A model generated the notes under the pieces. It ran no database searches. It worked only from the letters and a program-made list of their open reading frames with translations, and was not told the origin of the DNA. A DNA stretch of 64,000 nucleotides, from positions 186,001-250,000 of the forward strand of contig NZ_CP015106.1 of assembly GCF_002214565.1 (NCBI RefSeq), read 5' to 3'. Source of the DNA: Thermococcus radiotolerans. Its GTDB lineage: Archaea > Methanobacteriota_B > Thermococci > Thermococcales > Thermococcaceae. Both the position numbers and the translations under genes were made by a program. Of this stretch, positions 45,470 to 53,325 are shown one piece after another. Each line of letters begins with the position of its first letter. The first letter of the stretch is position 1.

Positions 45470-46526
45470 ACAACCTCTTCAAATTCCTCTCGAAGGGCGG
45501 GTAAACGACGCCCTTGTCGGTTATTATGCCGGTTAGATACTTGTGCGGTGTGACGTCGAAGGCCGGATTGTAGACATCCACATCTGGAGCGATTCTGCAA
45601 CCGCCACAGGTGAGGACTTCCTCCGGCTTCCTCTCCTCTATGGGTATCTCCTTTCCGCTCTTCAGGTTCATGTCTATCGTCGAGAGCGGCGCGACGGTGA
45701 AGAACGGTATCCCGTGCTCCTTGGCGAGAACAGCCAAAGTATAGGTGCCTATCTTGTTGGCGAAGTCGCCGTTAGCCACTATCCTGTCGGCACCAACTAT
45801 AATCGCGTCAACCTTCCCCTGCTGCATCACAAAGCCGGCCATGTTGTCGGTTATTAACTTGAGCGGAATGCCGTCGTAGTGGTACTCCCACGCGCTAAGG
45901 CGGGCACCCTGAAGAACTGGTCTCGTCTCGTCCACCCAGAGGAGCTTGAGGCTGCCGTCACGGTGCATGACCCTCAGAACCGCCCCAACGGTTCCGAGCT
46001 GGACGGTGGCAAGGCTCCCCGCGTTGCAGTGGGTAAGAACGTTTCCCTCCGGCAGGGCTTCGGCTCCGTAGTGTCCCATCCTGAGGTTGGCCTCGACGTC
46101 TTCGTCCGCTATCCTCTGCGCCTCAGCGACGATGAGCTTTTTAATCTCCTCAAGGGGACTCTCAAGGTTCTCCTCAACGAGCCTCTTAATCCTGTTGAGA
46201 GCCCAGAAGAGGTTTACAGCGGTTGGCCTCGTGTTCTTCAGCCTGTCGTATGCGCTGTAAAAGCCGTCCATGAACTCGTCCCTAGTTTTGGCCTTCGTCG
46301 TGTCCGCGTAGAGGGCCAGGCCAAACGCGGCGGCGGCACCTATCGCCGGAGCACCGCGAACCTTCATCGTCACTATCGCCTCTGCGACCTCATCAACGGT
46401 CGGCAGCTCTATCGTCTTGAACTCCCCGGGCAGGAGTCTCTGGTCGATCATGATGACCTTTCCGGTTTCATAGGTCACGCTTCTCGGAAGCCTCGTGAGT
46501 TCCTCCGGTCTGTACCTTATCTCCAT
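45453..46526 (-). CDS. mtnA: S-methyl-5-thioribose-1-phosphate isomerase
   Basis: Isomerises 5-methylthioribose-1-phosphate to the ribulose form in methionine salvage. The 357 residues have the MtnA signatures VRGAPAIGAAAAFG, LTHCNAGSLATVQLGTV (catalytic Cys) and IVGADRIVANGDFANKIGTY (catalytic Asp). The related archaeal ribose-1,5-bisphosphate isomerase (e2b2) is shorter and lacks this spacing. ATG 46526 is preferred to GTG 46535. Together with the MTA/SAH deaminase at 5.7 kb it indicates active MTA recycling. Confidence 0.93.
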   Translation of the reverse strand: MEIRYRPEELTRLPRSVTYETGKVIMIDQRLLPGEFKTIELPTVDEVAEAIVTMKVRGAPAIGAAAAFGLALYADTTKAKTRDEFMDGFYSAYDRLKNTRPTAVNLFWALNRIKRLVEENLESPLEEIKKLIVAEAQRIADEDVEANLRMGHYGAEALPEGNVLTHCNAGSLATVQLGTVGAVLRVMHRDGSLKLLWVDETRPVLQGARLSAWEYHYDGIPLKLITDNMAGFVMQQGKVDAIIVGADRIVANGDFANKIGTYTLAVLAKEHGIPFFTVAPLSTIDMNLKSGKEIPIEERKPEEVLTCGGCRIAPDVDVYNPAFDVTPHKYLTGIITDKGVVYPPFERNLKRLFKEEL

Positions 46527-46581
46527 AACCACCACCCCAAAGGGTTTAAGGAAGGAACTTAAATCTCCTTCGGTGGTTGAA

Positions 46582-47124
46582 ATGACGCTGAGAATATTCG
46601 TTACTGGTCCGGCGGGAGTAGGGAAGACAACGCTCGTGGAGAGGGTCGCTAAAGAAGCCGACCGCTGGGGTTATCTCGTCGGAGGAATGATCACGAGGGA
46701 AGTGCGGAGAGGAGGAAGGCGCGTGGGATTCAGGATTACTGCCCTCGACACTGGGGAGGAGGGAACCCTGGCCAGCGTTAGGGGCACCTCGCACCTCCCG
46801 GGCGTTCCCTTTGGGAAGTACGTTGTCCACGTCGATGAAATAAACCGCGTCGGCGTTTCAGCGATAAAACGGGCTCTGATTGAGGCCGACCTGATAGTTA
46901 TAGACGAAATCGGCCCGATGGAATACAAGAGCGACGAGTTCATCCGCGTTGTGGGGGAAGTCCTGAAATCGGAAAAGCCCCTCTTAGCGGTTGTCCACAG
47001 AAGGATGGCCGATAAGTTCCGTCCCCTTGGGAAACTCTACACGCTGAGCGTCGAGAACAGAAACAGAGCCTTCGCTGAGGTAATGGACGAAGTTATGAAA
47101 GAACTGAAGGGAGTCAGAGATTGA
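46582..47124 (+). CDS. THEP1-family nucleoside triphosphatase
   Basis: A 180-residue P-loop NTPase of the THEP1 group. Walker A (GPAGVGKTTL) is at residues 8-17, Walker B (LIVIDEIGPME) near residues 108-118, and LLAVVHRR follows. Family members hydrolyse ATP and GTP slowly; the physiological role is unclear. ATG 46582 follows a GGTGG site; upstream codons of the same frame fall inside mtnA. The 3' end overlaps the convergent CBS gene by 11 bases. Confidence 0.9.
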   Translation: MTLRIFVTGPAGVGKTTLVERVAKEADRWGYLVGGMITREVRRGGRRVGFRITALDTGEEGTLASVRGTSHLPGVPFGKYVVHVDEINRVGVSAIKRALIEADLIVIDEIGPMEYKSDEFIRVVGEVLKSEKPLLAVVHRRMADKFRPLGKLYTLSVENRNRAFAEVMDEVMKELKGVRD

Positions 47125-47644
47125 GGCTGTCCTTGCAGCTCTCACATATCCACTTCTCGCCGCCCTCGATGTAGACCTTGTATAGTGGGCCGTACTGTCC
47201 GCAGAGCTCGCAGATGCCGTAGACCTCGGTCTCTTCACTTACCTCCTCCGCCTCACTGCTGTACGTGTTAAGCGCAGCGAGAAGGTCCGCCGCGGTGACG
47301 AAGCCTATTGGCCTTCCGAGCCTGGTAACTAGGAGTCTCCTAATGCCCTTGTCCATCATCTTGTCGATCGCGTCCTGGACCTCGTAGTCGTCCTCGATGG
47401 TTATCGGATTCTCAGTCATGACCTCCTTGACCTTGACGGTCTTGGGGTCCCTTCCCTTCGCGACGACCTTGTCCAGTATATCGCGGTCGGTTATTATTCC
47501 AACGATCTCGTCGTCTTTAACCACGACGGCACTCCCTACCTTGTTCTTCGAGAGAATCTTGGCGACCCTGTGGACGGTGTCGTCCGGCTTGACGATGACT
47601 GCCTTCCTTTTAACCACTTGTCCCACGGCTATCCTAGGTGCCAT
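47114..47644 (-). CDS. CBS-domain pair with C-terminal zinc ribbon
   Basis: A 176-residue protein. Two CBS domains (about residues 8-65 and 72-128; VGSAVVVKDDEIVGIITDRDIL and IRRLLVTRLGRPIGFVTAADLL) form a Bateman module that usually binds adenine nucleotides or SAM. A zinc ribbon with CELCGQ and CESCKD follows at residues 144-172. This arrangement is widespread in archaea and suggests an energy- or ligand-sensing regulator; partner unknown. Confidence 0.88.
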   Translation of the reverse strand: MAPRIAVGQVVKRKAVIVKPDDTVHRVAKILSKNKVGSAVVVKDDEIVGIITDRDILDKVVAKGRDPKTVKVKEVMTENPITIEDDYEVQDAIDKMMDKGIRRLLVTRLGRPIGFVTAADLLAALNTYSSEAEEVSEETEVYGICELCGQYGPLYKVYIEGGEKWICESCKDSLNL

Positions 47645-47694
47645 TTTATCACCTCGCCAACCGGGGGTTGGGAGAGAAACTTAAAAAGCTTTCT

Positions 47695-48351
47695 TCAAGC
47701 ACGGCGCCTCAGGAGATACGAGACGAGGAGAAACGTTAAGATGAACGCCGCAACGGCAAGAATTACCGGAAGGCTCGAACTTCCCGTGGCCGGAGCCGTG
47801 GGCGACGTTACGGATGTTGTCGTCTGAAGTGCCGCCCTGGTACTCGTGTTAGTCGCCATAGGCACCAGGGCCTTCTCCGGTGTCGACATCGCCGTGACGT
47901 TGTTGACCTCGTAGGCAACGCTTGGCCCGGCACCGCCCGTTGGAGTCAACAGGCTGTGGGATACTGCATACACCCCCGCCGAGATCAACCCGGCTATGCC
48001 GAGGCTGATAACGTGAAGCCTCTCAAAGCCGAGCACTGCCTTCTTCTTGACCTTGGCGACGCTCTTCCTCGGGACGAGGAGAATGGGCCTGTTGGAGGCT
48101 CGGTAGAGCTTAACCTCCTGGAGCCTCTTCCCGTACTTCTTCCCGGCCACCTCGATGAGGCCGACCTTGAGCATCTTGTCTATGTGGTACGAGACGGTAG
48201 AAATTGGAAGGTCAAGCTCGCGCGATATCTCACTTATCGAGAGCGCCCGATCTTCCACGAGATGAAGGATGGCTATCGCTTTTTCGTTCATCAGAATCTG
48301 AGCAAGCTCCTTCGCCCTCTCATCGTGGATGTCTATGGTCTCATAGTCCAA
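47695..48351 (-). CDS. Membrane-tethered ArsR-like winged-helix regulator
   Basis: A 218-residue protein. Residues 15-80 are a winged helix (LSISEISRELDLPISTVSYHIDKMLKVGLIEV). A membrane segment (LHVISLGIAGLISAGVYAVSH) lies near residues 113-134. A Thr/Ser-rich, presumably extracellular loop and a second C-terminal membrane helix (LPVILAVAAFILTFLLVSYLLRRRA) follow. It therefore appears to be a one-component membrane regulator. An inverted repeat upstream at 48403-48420 could be its own operator. Confidence 0.82.
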   Translation of the reverse strand: MDYETIDIHDERAKELAQILMNEKAIAILHLVEDRALSISEISRELDLPISTVSYHIDKMLKVGLIEVAGKKYGKRLQEVKLYRASNRPILLVPRKSVAKVKKKAVLGFERLHVISLGIAGLISAGVYAVSHSLLTPTGGAGPSVAYEVNNVTAMSTPEKALVPMATNTSTRAALQTTTSVTSPTAPATGSSSLPVILAVAAFILTFLLVSYLLRRRA

Positions 48352-48402
48352 GCGGCGCCACCTGGGAAGAATAGGGCACGGACGTATTAAAGCTTTTCAC
48401 AG

Positions 48403-48420
48403 CTTCAAGCTGGCTTGAAG
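48403..48420. promoter_or_regulatory. Inverted repeat upstream of the membrane winged-helix gene
   Basis: CTTCAAG-CTGG-CTTGAAG is a perfect 7-base inverted repeat with a 4-base spacer. It lies just upstream (minus-strand sense) of the TATA-like AGCTTTAATACG at 48385-48396. An operator for autoregulation is likely; a hairpin in the downstream region of Alba transcripts is the alternative. Confidence 0.45.
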
Positions 48421-48462
48421 TCATCAGAAGGGCACGAGAGTAAAAGGAAAGGAAGCTCAAAT

Positions 48463-48738
48463 TCACGGCTTCTCCATGACGATCTCAATGGTCGAGGTGT
48501 TGGCGGTCCTGCCGTCGGCAGTCGGGAGCTCCTCGGTGCCGATCTTGATCTCCTTGACCCTGACCTCTGGGAGGAACCTGTTCCTGACGATCTCAGCGAC
48601 GTCGACAGCCCTGCTGATGGCCCTACCGCGAGCCTTGACGCTGACCTCCTTAGCGCCCTCGTTGAACTGGGTTATCACGGCGAGGACGTAGTTCATAACC
48701 GGCTTCTTTCCGATGTAGACGACATGCTCCTCTGCCAT
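48463..48738 (-). CDS. albA: DNA/RNA-binding chromatin protein Alba
   Basis: A 91-residue archaeal chromatin protein that binds DNA and RNA as a dimer. Diagnostic segments are [50 protein letters not shown] and [14 protein letters not shown]. The N-terminal lysine region (YIGKKP) is the site acetylated in some archaea. ATG 48738 follows GGAGGTGCC; the GTG 9 bases upstream overlaps that site. Confidence 0.97.
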   Translation of the reverse strand: MAEEHVVYIGKKPVMNYVLAVITQFNEGAKEVSVKARGRAISRAVDVAEIVRNRFLPEVRVKEIKIGTEELPTADGRTANTSTIEIVMEKP

Positions 48739-48887
48739 CTTTGGCACCTCCGGGAATTTTGTCGTTAACCAGTCGTGGGATTTTGGTTAAATACTTTTCG
48801 GTATTTTCCCAGCTTTATTGGACAATCCTGTGGCTTTAACGGATTAATCGAATGTTCACCCATGCTCCTGCAAATTCGTGTCAAGCG

Positions 48888-48900
48888 AAAGGTTTTAAGG
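48888..48900 (+). promoter_or_regulatory. TATA-like box for purB
   Basis: AAAGGTTTTAAGG stands about 31 bases before the purB ATG at 48931, with TGGTGAT as the ribosome site. Confidence 0.5.
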
Positions 48901-48930
48901 CTTAAAAATTGCCATAGATTTGGTGATAAT

Positions 48931-50286
48931 ATGGCCGTTCATCCGATTGATTACCGCTACGGGAGCGAGGAAATGAGGCGCATCTGGGATGAAGAGAATA
49001 AACTCCAAAAACTTCTCGATGTTGAGGCTGCGCTCGCGAGGGCCCACGCAAAGGTAGGCAACATCCCCGAGGAGAGCGCCCGTGTTATCTCTGAGCGGGC
49101 CAACACGAAGTGGGTGAAACTCGAGCGCGTCAAGGAGATAGAGGCAGAGATACACCATGACATAATGGCCGTCGTCAAGGCCCTGAGCGAGGTGTGCGGC
49201 GAGCACGGCAAGTACGTCCACCTTGGCGCTACCTCCAACGATATAATAGACACTGCCAACGCCCTCCTCATAAAGGAGAGCCTGGAGATAGTGGAGAACG
49301 ACCTCAGGGAGATACGCTCGATTCTCAAGAACCTCGCCAGAGAGCACAAGTACACGGTCTGCATAGGAAGAACCCACGGCCAGCACGCGGTTCCAACGAC
49401 CTACGGTATGAAGTTCGCGATATGGCTCGACGAGATACAGAGGCACTTGGACAGGATAGAAGAGCTGAAGGAAAGGGTTTTAATCGGCCAGATGAGCGGC
49501 GCCGTTGGGACGATGGCAAGCTTCGGAGACAAGGGGCTCGAGATACAGCGCTTGGTTATGGAGGATCTCGGGCTAAAACCTGCCAGGATAAGCAACCAGA
49601 TAATCCAGCGCGACGTCTATGCGGAGCTCATGGCGGTTCTCGCTCTCATCGCCTCGACCCTTGACAAGATTGCCCTGGAGATAAGGAACCTTCAGAGGAC
49701 GGAGATACTTGAGATCAGCGAGCCCTTTGGGAAAAAGCAGGTGGGCTCTTCGACCATGCCCCACAAGAGGAACCCCATCAGGAGCGAGAAGGTAAGCGGC
49801 CTGGCGAGGGTCTTGTACTCGAACGTCTTCCCGGCCCTGCTCAACAATCCCCTTTGGCACGAGAGAGACCTCACAAACTCCTCCGTTGAGAGGGTTATCC
49901 TTCCCGAGAGCTTTGTCCTGCTTGACGAGATGCTCAAGAGCATTAAGAAAGTCCTCTCGGGACTGGAGTTCTTCCCCGAGAATATCAAGAGGAACCTGTA
50001 CCTGACGCACAACCTCATCATGGCCGAGCCGCTGATGCTGAAGCTAACTGAGAAGGGCATGGGGAGGCAGGAGGCGCATGAACTCATCAGGGGGCTAGCC
50101 ATGAAGGTGTTTAGGGAAAACAGAGACCTGATTGAGGTTGCCACGGAAAACGAAGATGTGAGAAAGTTCTTAACTGAGGACGATTTTGAGAGCCTGAAGC
50201 CGGAGAACTACGTAGGAATGGCACCTCAGATAGTCGACAATGTAATCGCGTGGATAGAGGAGAAAGAGCGAAAAGAAGGGCTTTAA
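48931..50286 (+). CDS. purB: Adenylosuccinate lyase
   Basis: Cleaves SAICAR and adenylosuccinate in purine synthesis. The 451 residues carry the fumarase-superfamily signature SSTMPHKRNP (residues 273-282), LGATSNDIIDTANAL and IGRTHGQHAVPTTYGMKFA. N-terminus MAVHPIDYRYGSEEMRRIW is typical of the archaeal enzyme; ATG 48931 is chosen although the frame is open 52 codons upstream through the promoter. It is the last ordinary gene before the AT-rich island. Confidence 0.97.
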   Translation: MAVHPIDYRYGSEEMRRIWDEENKLQKLLDVEAALARAHAKVGNIPEESARVISERANTKWVKLERVKEIEAEIHHDIMAVVKALSEVCGEHGKYVHLGATSNDIIDTANALLIKESLEIVENDLREIRSILKNLAREHKYTVCIGRTHGQHAVPTTYGMKFAIWLDEIQRHLDRIEELKERVLIGQMSGAVGTMASFGDKGLEIQRLVMEDLGLKPARISNQIIQRDVYAELMAVLALIASTLDKIALEIRNLQRTEILEISEPFGKKQVGSSTMPHKRNPIRSEKVSGLARVLYSNVFPALLNNPLWHERDLTNSSVERVILPESFVLLDEMLKSIKKVLSGLEFFPENIKRNLYLTHNLIMAEPLMLKLTEKGMGRQEAHELIRGLAMKVFRENRDLIEVATENEDVRKFLTEDDFESLKPENYVGMAPQIVDNVIAWIEEKERKEGL

Positions 50287-51027
50287 TCCCTTTTTCCTTG
50301 ATTTAACGCCATAACCATCTTTTTTGGATTTTTGGTCTGGTGATATCAAATGACTCTCAAATTTTTTGATAAGTTTCTACTTTTTAATTTAGTTGTAATT
50401 TTAAAATTTTAATCTATAATTTTTGTTCTTAATTCTAAAATCATTTTTCTTTTTAATTTATTTGTTCTAAAATTACTACTTAAAAAATTAAATCTTGACG
50501 ATTTTTAACTACAATTAAACGTAAAATCTGACCAAATGTGCGGTATTGTTCATGGCAATTCCGAGACTGGCGGGGTAAAGGGGAGGCCGGTTATAGCATC
50601 GCTTGTTGTTGGCTCCTTATCCCTTGCCGCTTCGGTGATTCTGGAGCTGATGATCCAAGATACCTTCTCGAGGAGCACATTATGTCAATGTTCTCAGATT
50701 CTCAAAAGTTAACTTCTAAGATCGGGCTTTCATGGGGCAAAATTTGGTTACAATTAAAGGTGGTATAAATTTGGGGCACGGGGTCTCTGTGATAGAGGTG
50801 TCTTCTATTGCAGTGGATGGCTAAAAAGTCGATGATCGCTTCGGAAGCGTTGTTGGACATGGAGATTTTTGACTGGCTACTCCCCCTAATGCCATGGAAA
50901 CGCACATTACTCGGGCTGATGTGCATGCCGAAACGGCAATATTCGGGTGTATTGGCTCCGATCACTGGGAACGCGCGAAATCTCAAGCGATATGCGACTC
51001 CATTGTATGAACAACATTGTGCCTTAG

Positions 51028-51057
51028 TTTTAGATATAAGGTACATTATATCTAAAA
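51028..51057. repeat. 12-base inverted repeat in the AT-rich island
   Basis: TTTTAGATATAA and TTATATCTAAAA are exact reverse complements separated by GGTACA. Just downstream TACATTA recurs at about 51043, 51063 and 51071. It could be a protein-binding site, an element end or a hairpin. Confidence 0.5.
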
Positions 51058-51795
51058 TTTACGTACATTAACATACATTATCAAGCGCGTGCGAGCTTCG
51101 ATTTACAGGTGATGCCTCGCTGTGTAATAGCGTTTTCTGTTAGACCTTGCGTGATATTTAACTCGCTTATACCTGATAGCGCCGCGTTTGCTCCAATCTC
51201 ACACTTCCATATCTGCTCAAACAAAAGATTCGTTAGATGAATCGTTGCAGGCGTTAGGGCCTTAAAGAAAGGGGGTGCCTACCCTGATGAAGTATAATTG
51301 CCTTAAACGAATGAGCGGCTAAGAGAAAATACAGCTACAATGACGTAGCAGCGAGAGAGTTCTAGGAGCCTGGTGGGGAATGATGCCCCTCGCAGACCCG
51401 TCTCTCGAGCTTGTTTAATAACAGCAATAACGCTCGAGGCTGATGAGAAAATAGCACCCCTTGCAGGTGTTCATAGCCTAACTGCAGCAGAACTTCCTCA
51501 TGTGCTTATTATAGACTTCCCTTTCGTTTTTAATGGGTTCACTGCACTTGTCATGTCCAGATATGTCCATTTTATTAATCTTTCCGAATAGATATCGTAA
51601 ATTTTTTGGATTTTTTACTATGACAAGTTTATTTTTAAACCTTTTATTTAATGTTATTTATTAATACATTTATTTCTATGCTCTCTAATCTTTTGATTTT
51701 AGTAATACTAATGAAACATCCAAAACTTCTAGTATTGACTTTTTATTAAAGTAAAAATTCACCAGAAATTTTGAGAGATAAAATGATGCCATAGA

Positions 51796-51809
51796 TTAGG
51801 TTAACCTAA
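51796..51809. promoter_or_regulatory. Orphan palindrome TTAGGTTAACCTAA
   Basis: A perfect 14-base palindrome that is the ideal form of the box found at the three NifX/Mrp promoters (near 56.9, 57.9 and 62.0 kb). Here it lies between the island and the 3' end of the DUF134 gene, with no gene in position to use it. Confidence 0.45.
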
Positions 51810-51884
51810 AACCCTAAATCGGCAGGAGAACAGCCGGATTGGTAAATATTCGGCAATAAGAAGTGTTTTTAAGGAGATAACCGA

Positions 51885-52241
51885 TTATAGCTCTTCCTCA
51901 CCAGGAGTTTTTGGGACCTCGTTCCCCTGGGGTAAAATTATGAGTTCTCTTCCCTCCACCAGCATCTGGGCAACTTTTTTCCGGGCCGAGCTCAGGGCCC
52001 TCCACACGGTGCCGCGGGAGACTCCCATTCTCTTTCCGGCTTCTTCCTGCGTCAGCCCTTCGTGATCCACCAGCCTGAGAGCTTCGAATTCTTCGTATGT
52101 CATGAAAATTGGGGGCTTGGGCTGGCCCATAGGGGGTAATGCGGGATAGAAATGTCTAACCTCCGGAACGAATCCTATCATCCTCAGCTTCCTTCTCCTC
52201 CCCCTTCCGCGGCCCCAGCCGGGTCCCATTCCCATCGGCAT
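51885..52241 (-). CDS. DUF134-family helix-turn-helix protein
   Basis: A 118-residue probable DNA-binding protein. The N-terminus is Gly/Met/Arg-rich (MPMGMGPGWGRGRGRRRK). The DUF134 core follows: a conserved RMIGFVPEVRHFYPA strand, then YEEFEALRLVDHEGLTQEEAGKRMGVSRGTVWRALSSARKKVAQML, a sigma-70-region-4-like HTH. DUF134 genes commonly neighbour NifX-type and Mrp ATPase genes, and such genes are found 4-10 kb away here. It is a candidate regulator of that set. ATG 52241 is used; a TTG 9 bases upstream is possible. Confidence 0.87.
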   Translation of the reverse strand: MPMGMGPGWGRGRGRRRKLRMIGFVPEVRHFYPALPPMGQPKPPIFMTYEEFEALRLVDHEGLTQEEAGKRMGVSRGTVWRALSSARKKVAQMLVEGRELIILPQGNEVPKTPGEEEL

Positions 52242-52246
52242 GGCTA

Positions 52247-52260
52247 TCAAAGACCTTTGA
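52247..52260. promoter_or_regulatory. Inverted repeat at the DUF134 promoter
   Basis: TCAAAG-AC-CTTTGA sits directly upstream of the DUF134 start, next to CCTATAAACC (minus strand, 52268-52277). The position near the expected transcription start suggests an autoregulatory operator. Confidence 0.45.
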
Positions 52261-52337
52261 GCTTTGGGGTTTATAGGCTTTCCCCCGCCCAGTAAGGGTT
52301 ATAACTCCCTCCCGCGAACCCCTTGGTGGTGAGAGAT

Positions 52338-52796
52338 ATGGGATTCCACGTGACCGAGAGGAAGATAGGATGGCACAAGGACTTTGACAGCTCACATTTT
52401 CTTGCCCTGCCCTACGAGAGCAAGTGCCTCAGAATACACGGGCACACTTACAACGTGGACGTCGAGATATGGGGTGACCTCAACGAGAATGGTATGATAT
52501 TCGACTTCAACCACCTCAGCAGGCTTATCAAGCTCCTCGACCACAGGATCATCGTGAGCGAGAGCTGGGTTGTGGAGAGGAAAGGGGATGGTATCATTAT
52601 TGAGAAGAATGGAAAACGCCTGGAGCTGCCCCCGGATGAGGCTGTAATCCTCAACAAACCGAACGTTACCGCCGAGTACATAGCGGAGTGGTTCGCGGAG
52701 AGAATAGCAGAGAAAGCAGGAGACAACGTAAAGAAGATTCGTGTGAAAATCTGGGAGGATCCGCGGAGCTACGCGGAGGTAACCCTTGAGAGATGA
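52338..52796 (+). CDS. queD: QueD-type 6-carboxy-tetrahydropterin synthase/PTPS family protein
   Basis: Predicted to convert dihydroneopterin triphosphate to 6-carboxytetrahydropterin, an early step to preQ0 and archaeosine in tRNA. The 152 residues contain zinc ligands His20, His34 and His36, and the QueD-type CxxxHGH motif (Cys30-His36). The C-terminal YAEVTLER supplies the conserved Glu. ATG 52338 follows GGTGGTGAGAG. Archaeal PTPS relatives with altered motifs act in tetrahydromethanopterin-like routes; the CxxxHGH form favours QueD. Confidence 0.85.
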   Translation: MGFHVTERKIGWHKDFDSSHFLALPYESKCLRIHGHTYNVDVEIWGDLNENGMIFDFNHLSRLIKLLDHRIIVSESWVVERKGDGIIIEKNGKRLELPPDEAVILNKPNVTAEYIAEWFAERIAEKAGDNVKKIRVKIWEDPRSYAEVTLER

Positions 52797-52893
52797 CTCT
52801 TAACGTCCTTTTTGTCGTTTTGTCTCTATTTTGAACCGGGCAGAGAGGAAACCCGTAAATAGAAAGACGTCAATTTTTCTTCGAGGCGATTTT

Positions 52894-53325
52894 ATGAAGT
52901 GGGTGACCCGTGAACACGTCCATGTTGATCGCGTGGCGTGCCCCTGGCTTATAAAGCGTTTTATCGACCCTGATGCGGAGTTTATCTTCGTGCCCCGCGA
53001 TACTGACCCCGCAACAATCACCGAGGGAATACCCTTTGATTTTAAGGGGGTTGAGCTTGGTCATCACGATGGGAAATGCTCCTTCGACGCTTTCGTTGAG
53101 AAGTACAACATAACCGACCCCGCCGTTCTGAAGATTGCCGGGATAGTTCGGGAGGCCGATACTCACGTCGAGAACCCCCAGCCTCTGGCGGTTGCCCTCG
53201 ATATACTCGCGAGGGGGTACAGGATGATATGCAAGGATGACTATGAAACCCTCGAGAAGGAGTTCTACCTCTACGATGCCATGTACGCCTACTTTAAGAA
53301 GCAGATTGAGGAAGGAAAGGCCTAA
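52894..53325 (+). CDS. ChrB C-terminal-like protein (chromate resistance family)
   Basis: The 143 residues match the Chrome_Resist domain: WVTREHVHVDRVACPWLIKRFIDPDAEFIFVP at the start, FDFKGVELGHHDGKCSFDAFVEKY in the middle, and LARGYRMICKDDYETLEKEFYLYDAMY at the end. Conserved His, Cys and Asp residues suggest metal or heme binding. In bacteria the domain occurs in ChrB, linked to chromate response; in archaea the role is unknown. ATG 52894 follows GAGGCGAT. The stop overlaps the convergent hypothetical gene by 4 bases. Confidence 0.85.
   Translation: MKWVTREHVHVDRVACPWLIKRFIDPDAEFIFVPRDTDPATITEGIPFDFKGVELGHHDGKCSFDAFVEKYNITDPAVLKIAGIVREADTHVENPQPLAVALDILARGYRMICKDDYETLEKEFYLYDAMYAYFKKQIEEGKA

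Larger units (their letters stand above)
50287..51884. other. AT-rich island without a convincing gene
   Basis: Two strongly AT-rich blocks (about 50310-50530 and 51590-51790) flank a less biased core. TTTTTTGGATTTTT occurs at 50320-50333 and again at 51602-51615. Open frames of 70-115 codons exist at 50538-50768 (+), 50702-51046 (-), 50808-51071 (+) and 51373-51591 (+). They overlap each other, have no good ribosome sites, use codons unlike the rest of the window and match no family I know. The core also contains a 12-base inverted repeat. It looks like the eroded remains of an integrated element or foreign DNA. Confidence 0.5.

Noticed and set aside
50809-50860. Hairpin CGCTT-CGG-AAGCG as a tRNA or terminator candidate
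   Set aside because: An isolated short stem without cloverleaf elements; archaeal termination does not need hairpins.
50702-51071. Overlapping frames of 87-114 codons on both strands of the AT-rich island
   Set aside because: No ribosome sites, no family similarity I can recognise, unusual codon use; open frames of this size are expected by chance there.
51089-51320. Minus-strand frame of about 77 codons reading KALTPATIHLTNLLFEQIWK
   Set aside because: No ATG or GTG start in place and no known family; kept only as part of the island description.
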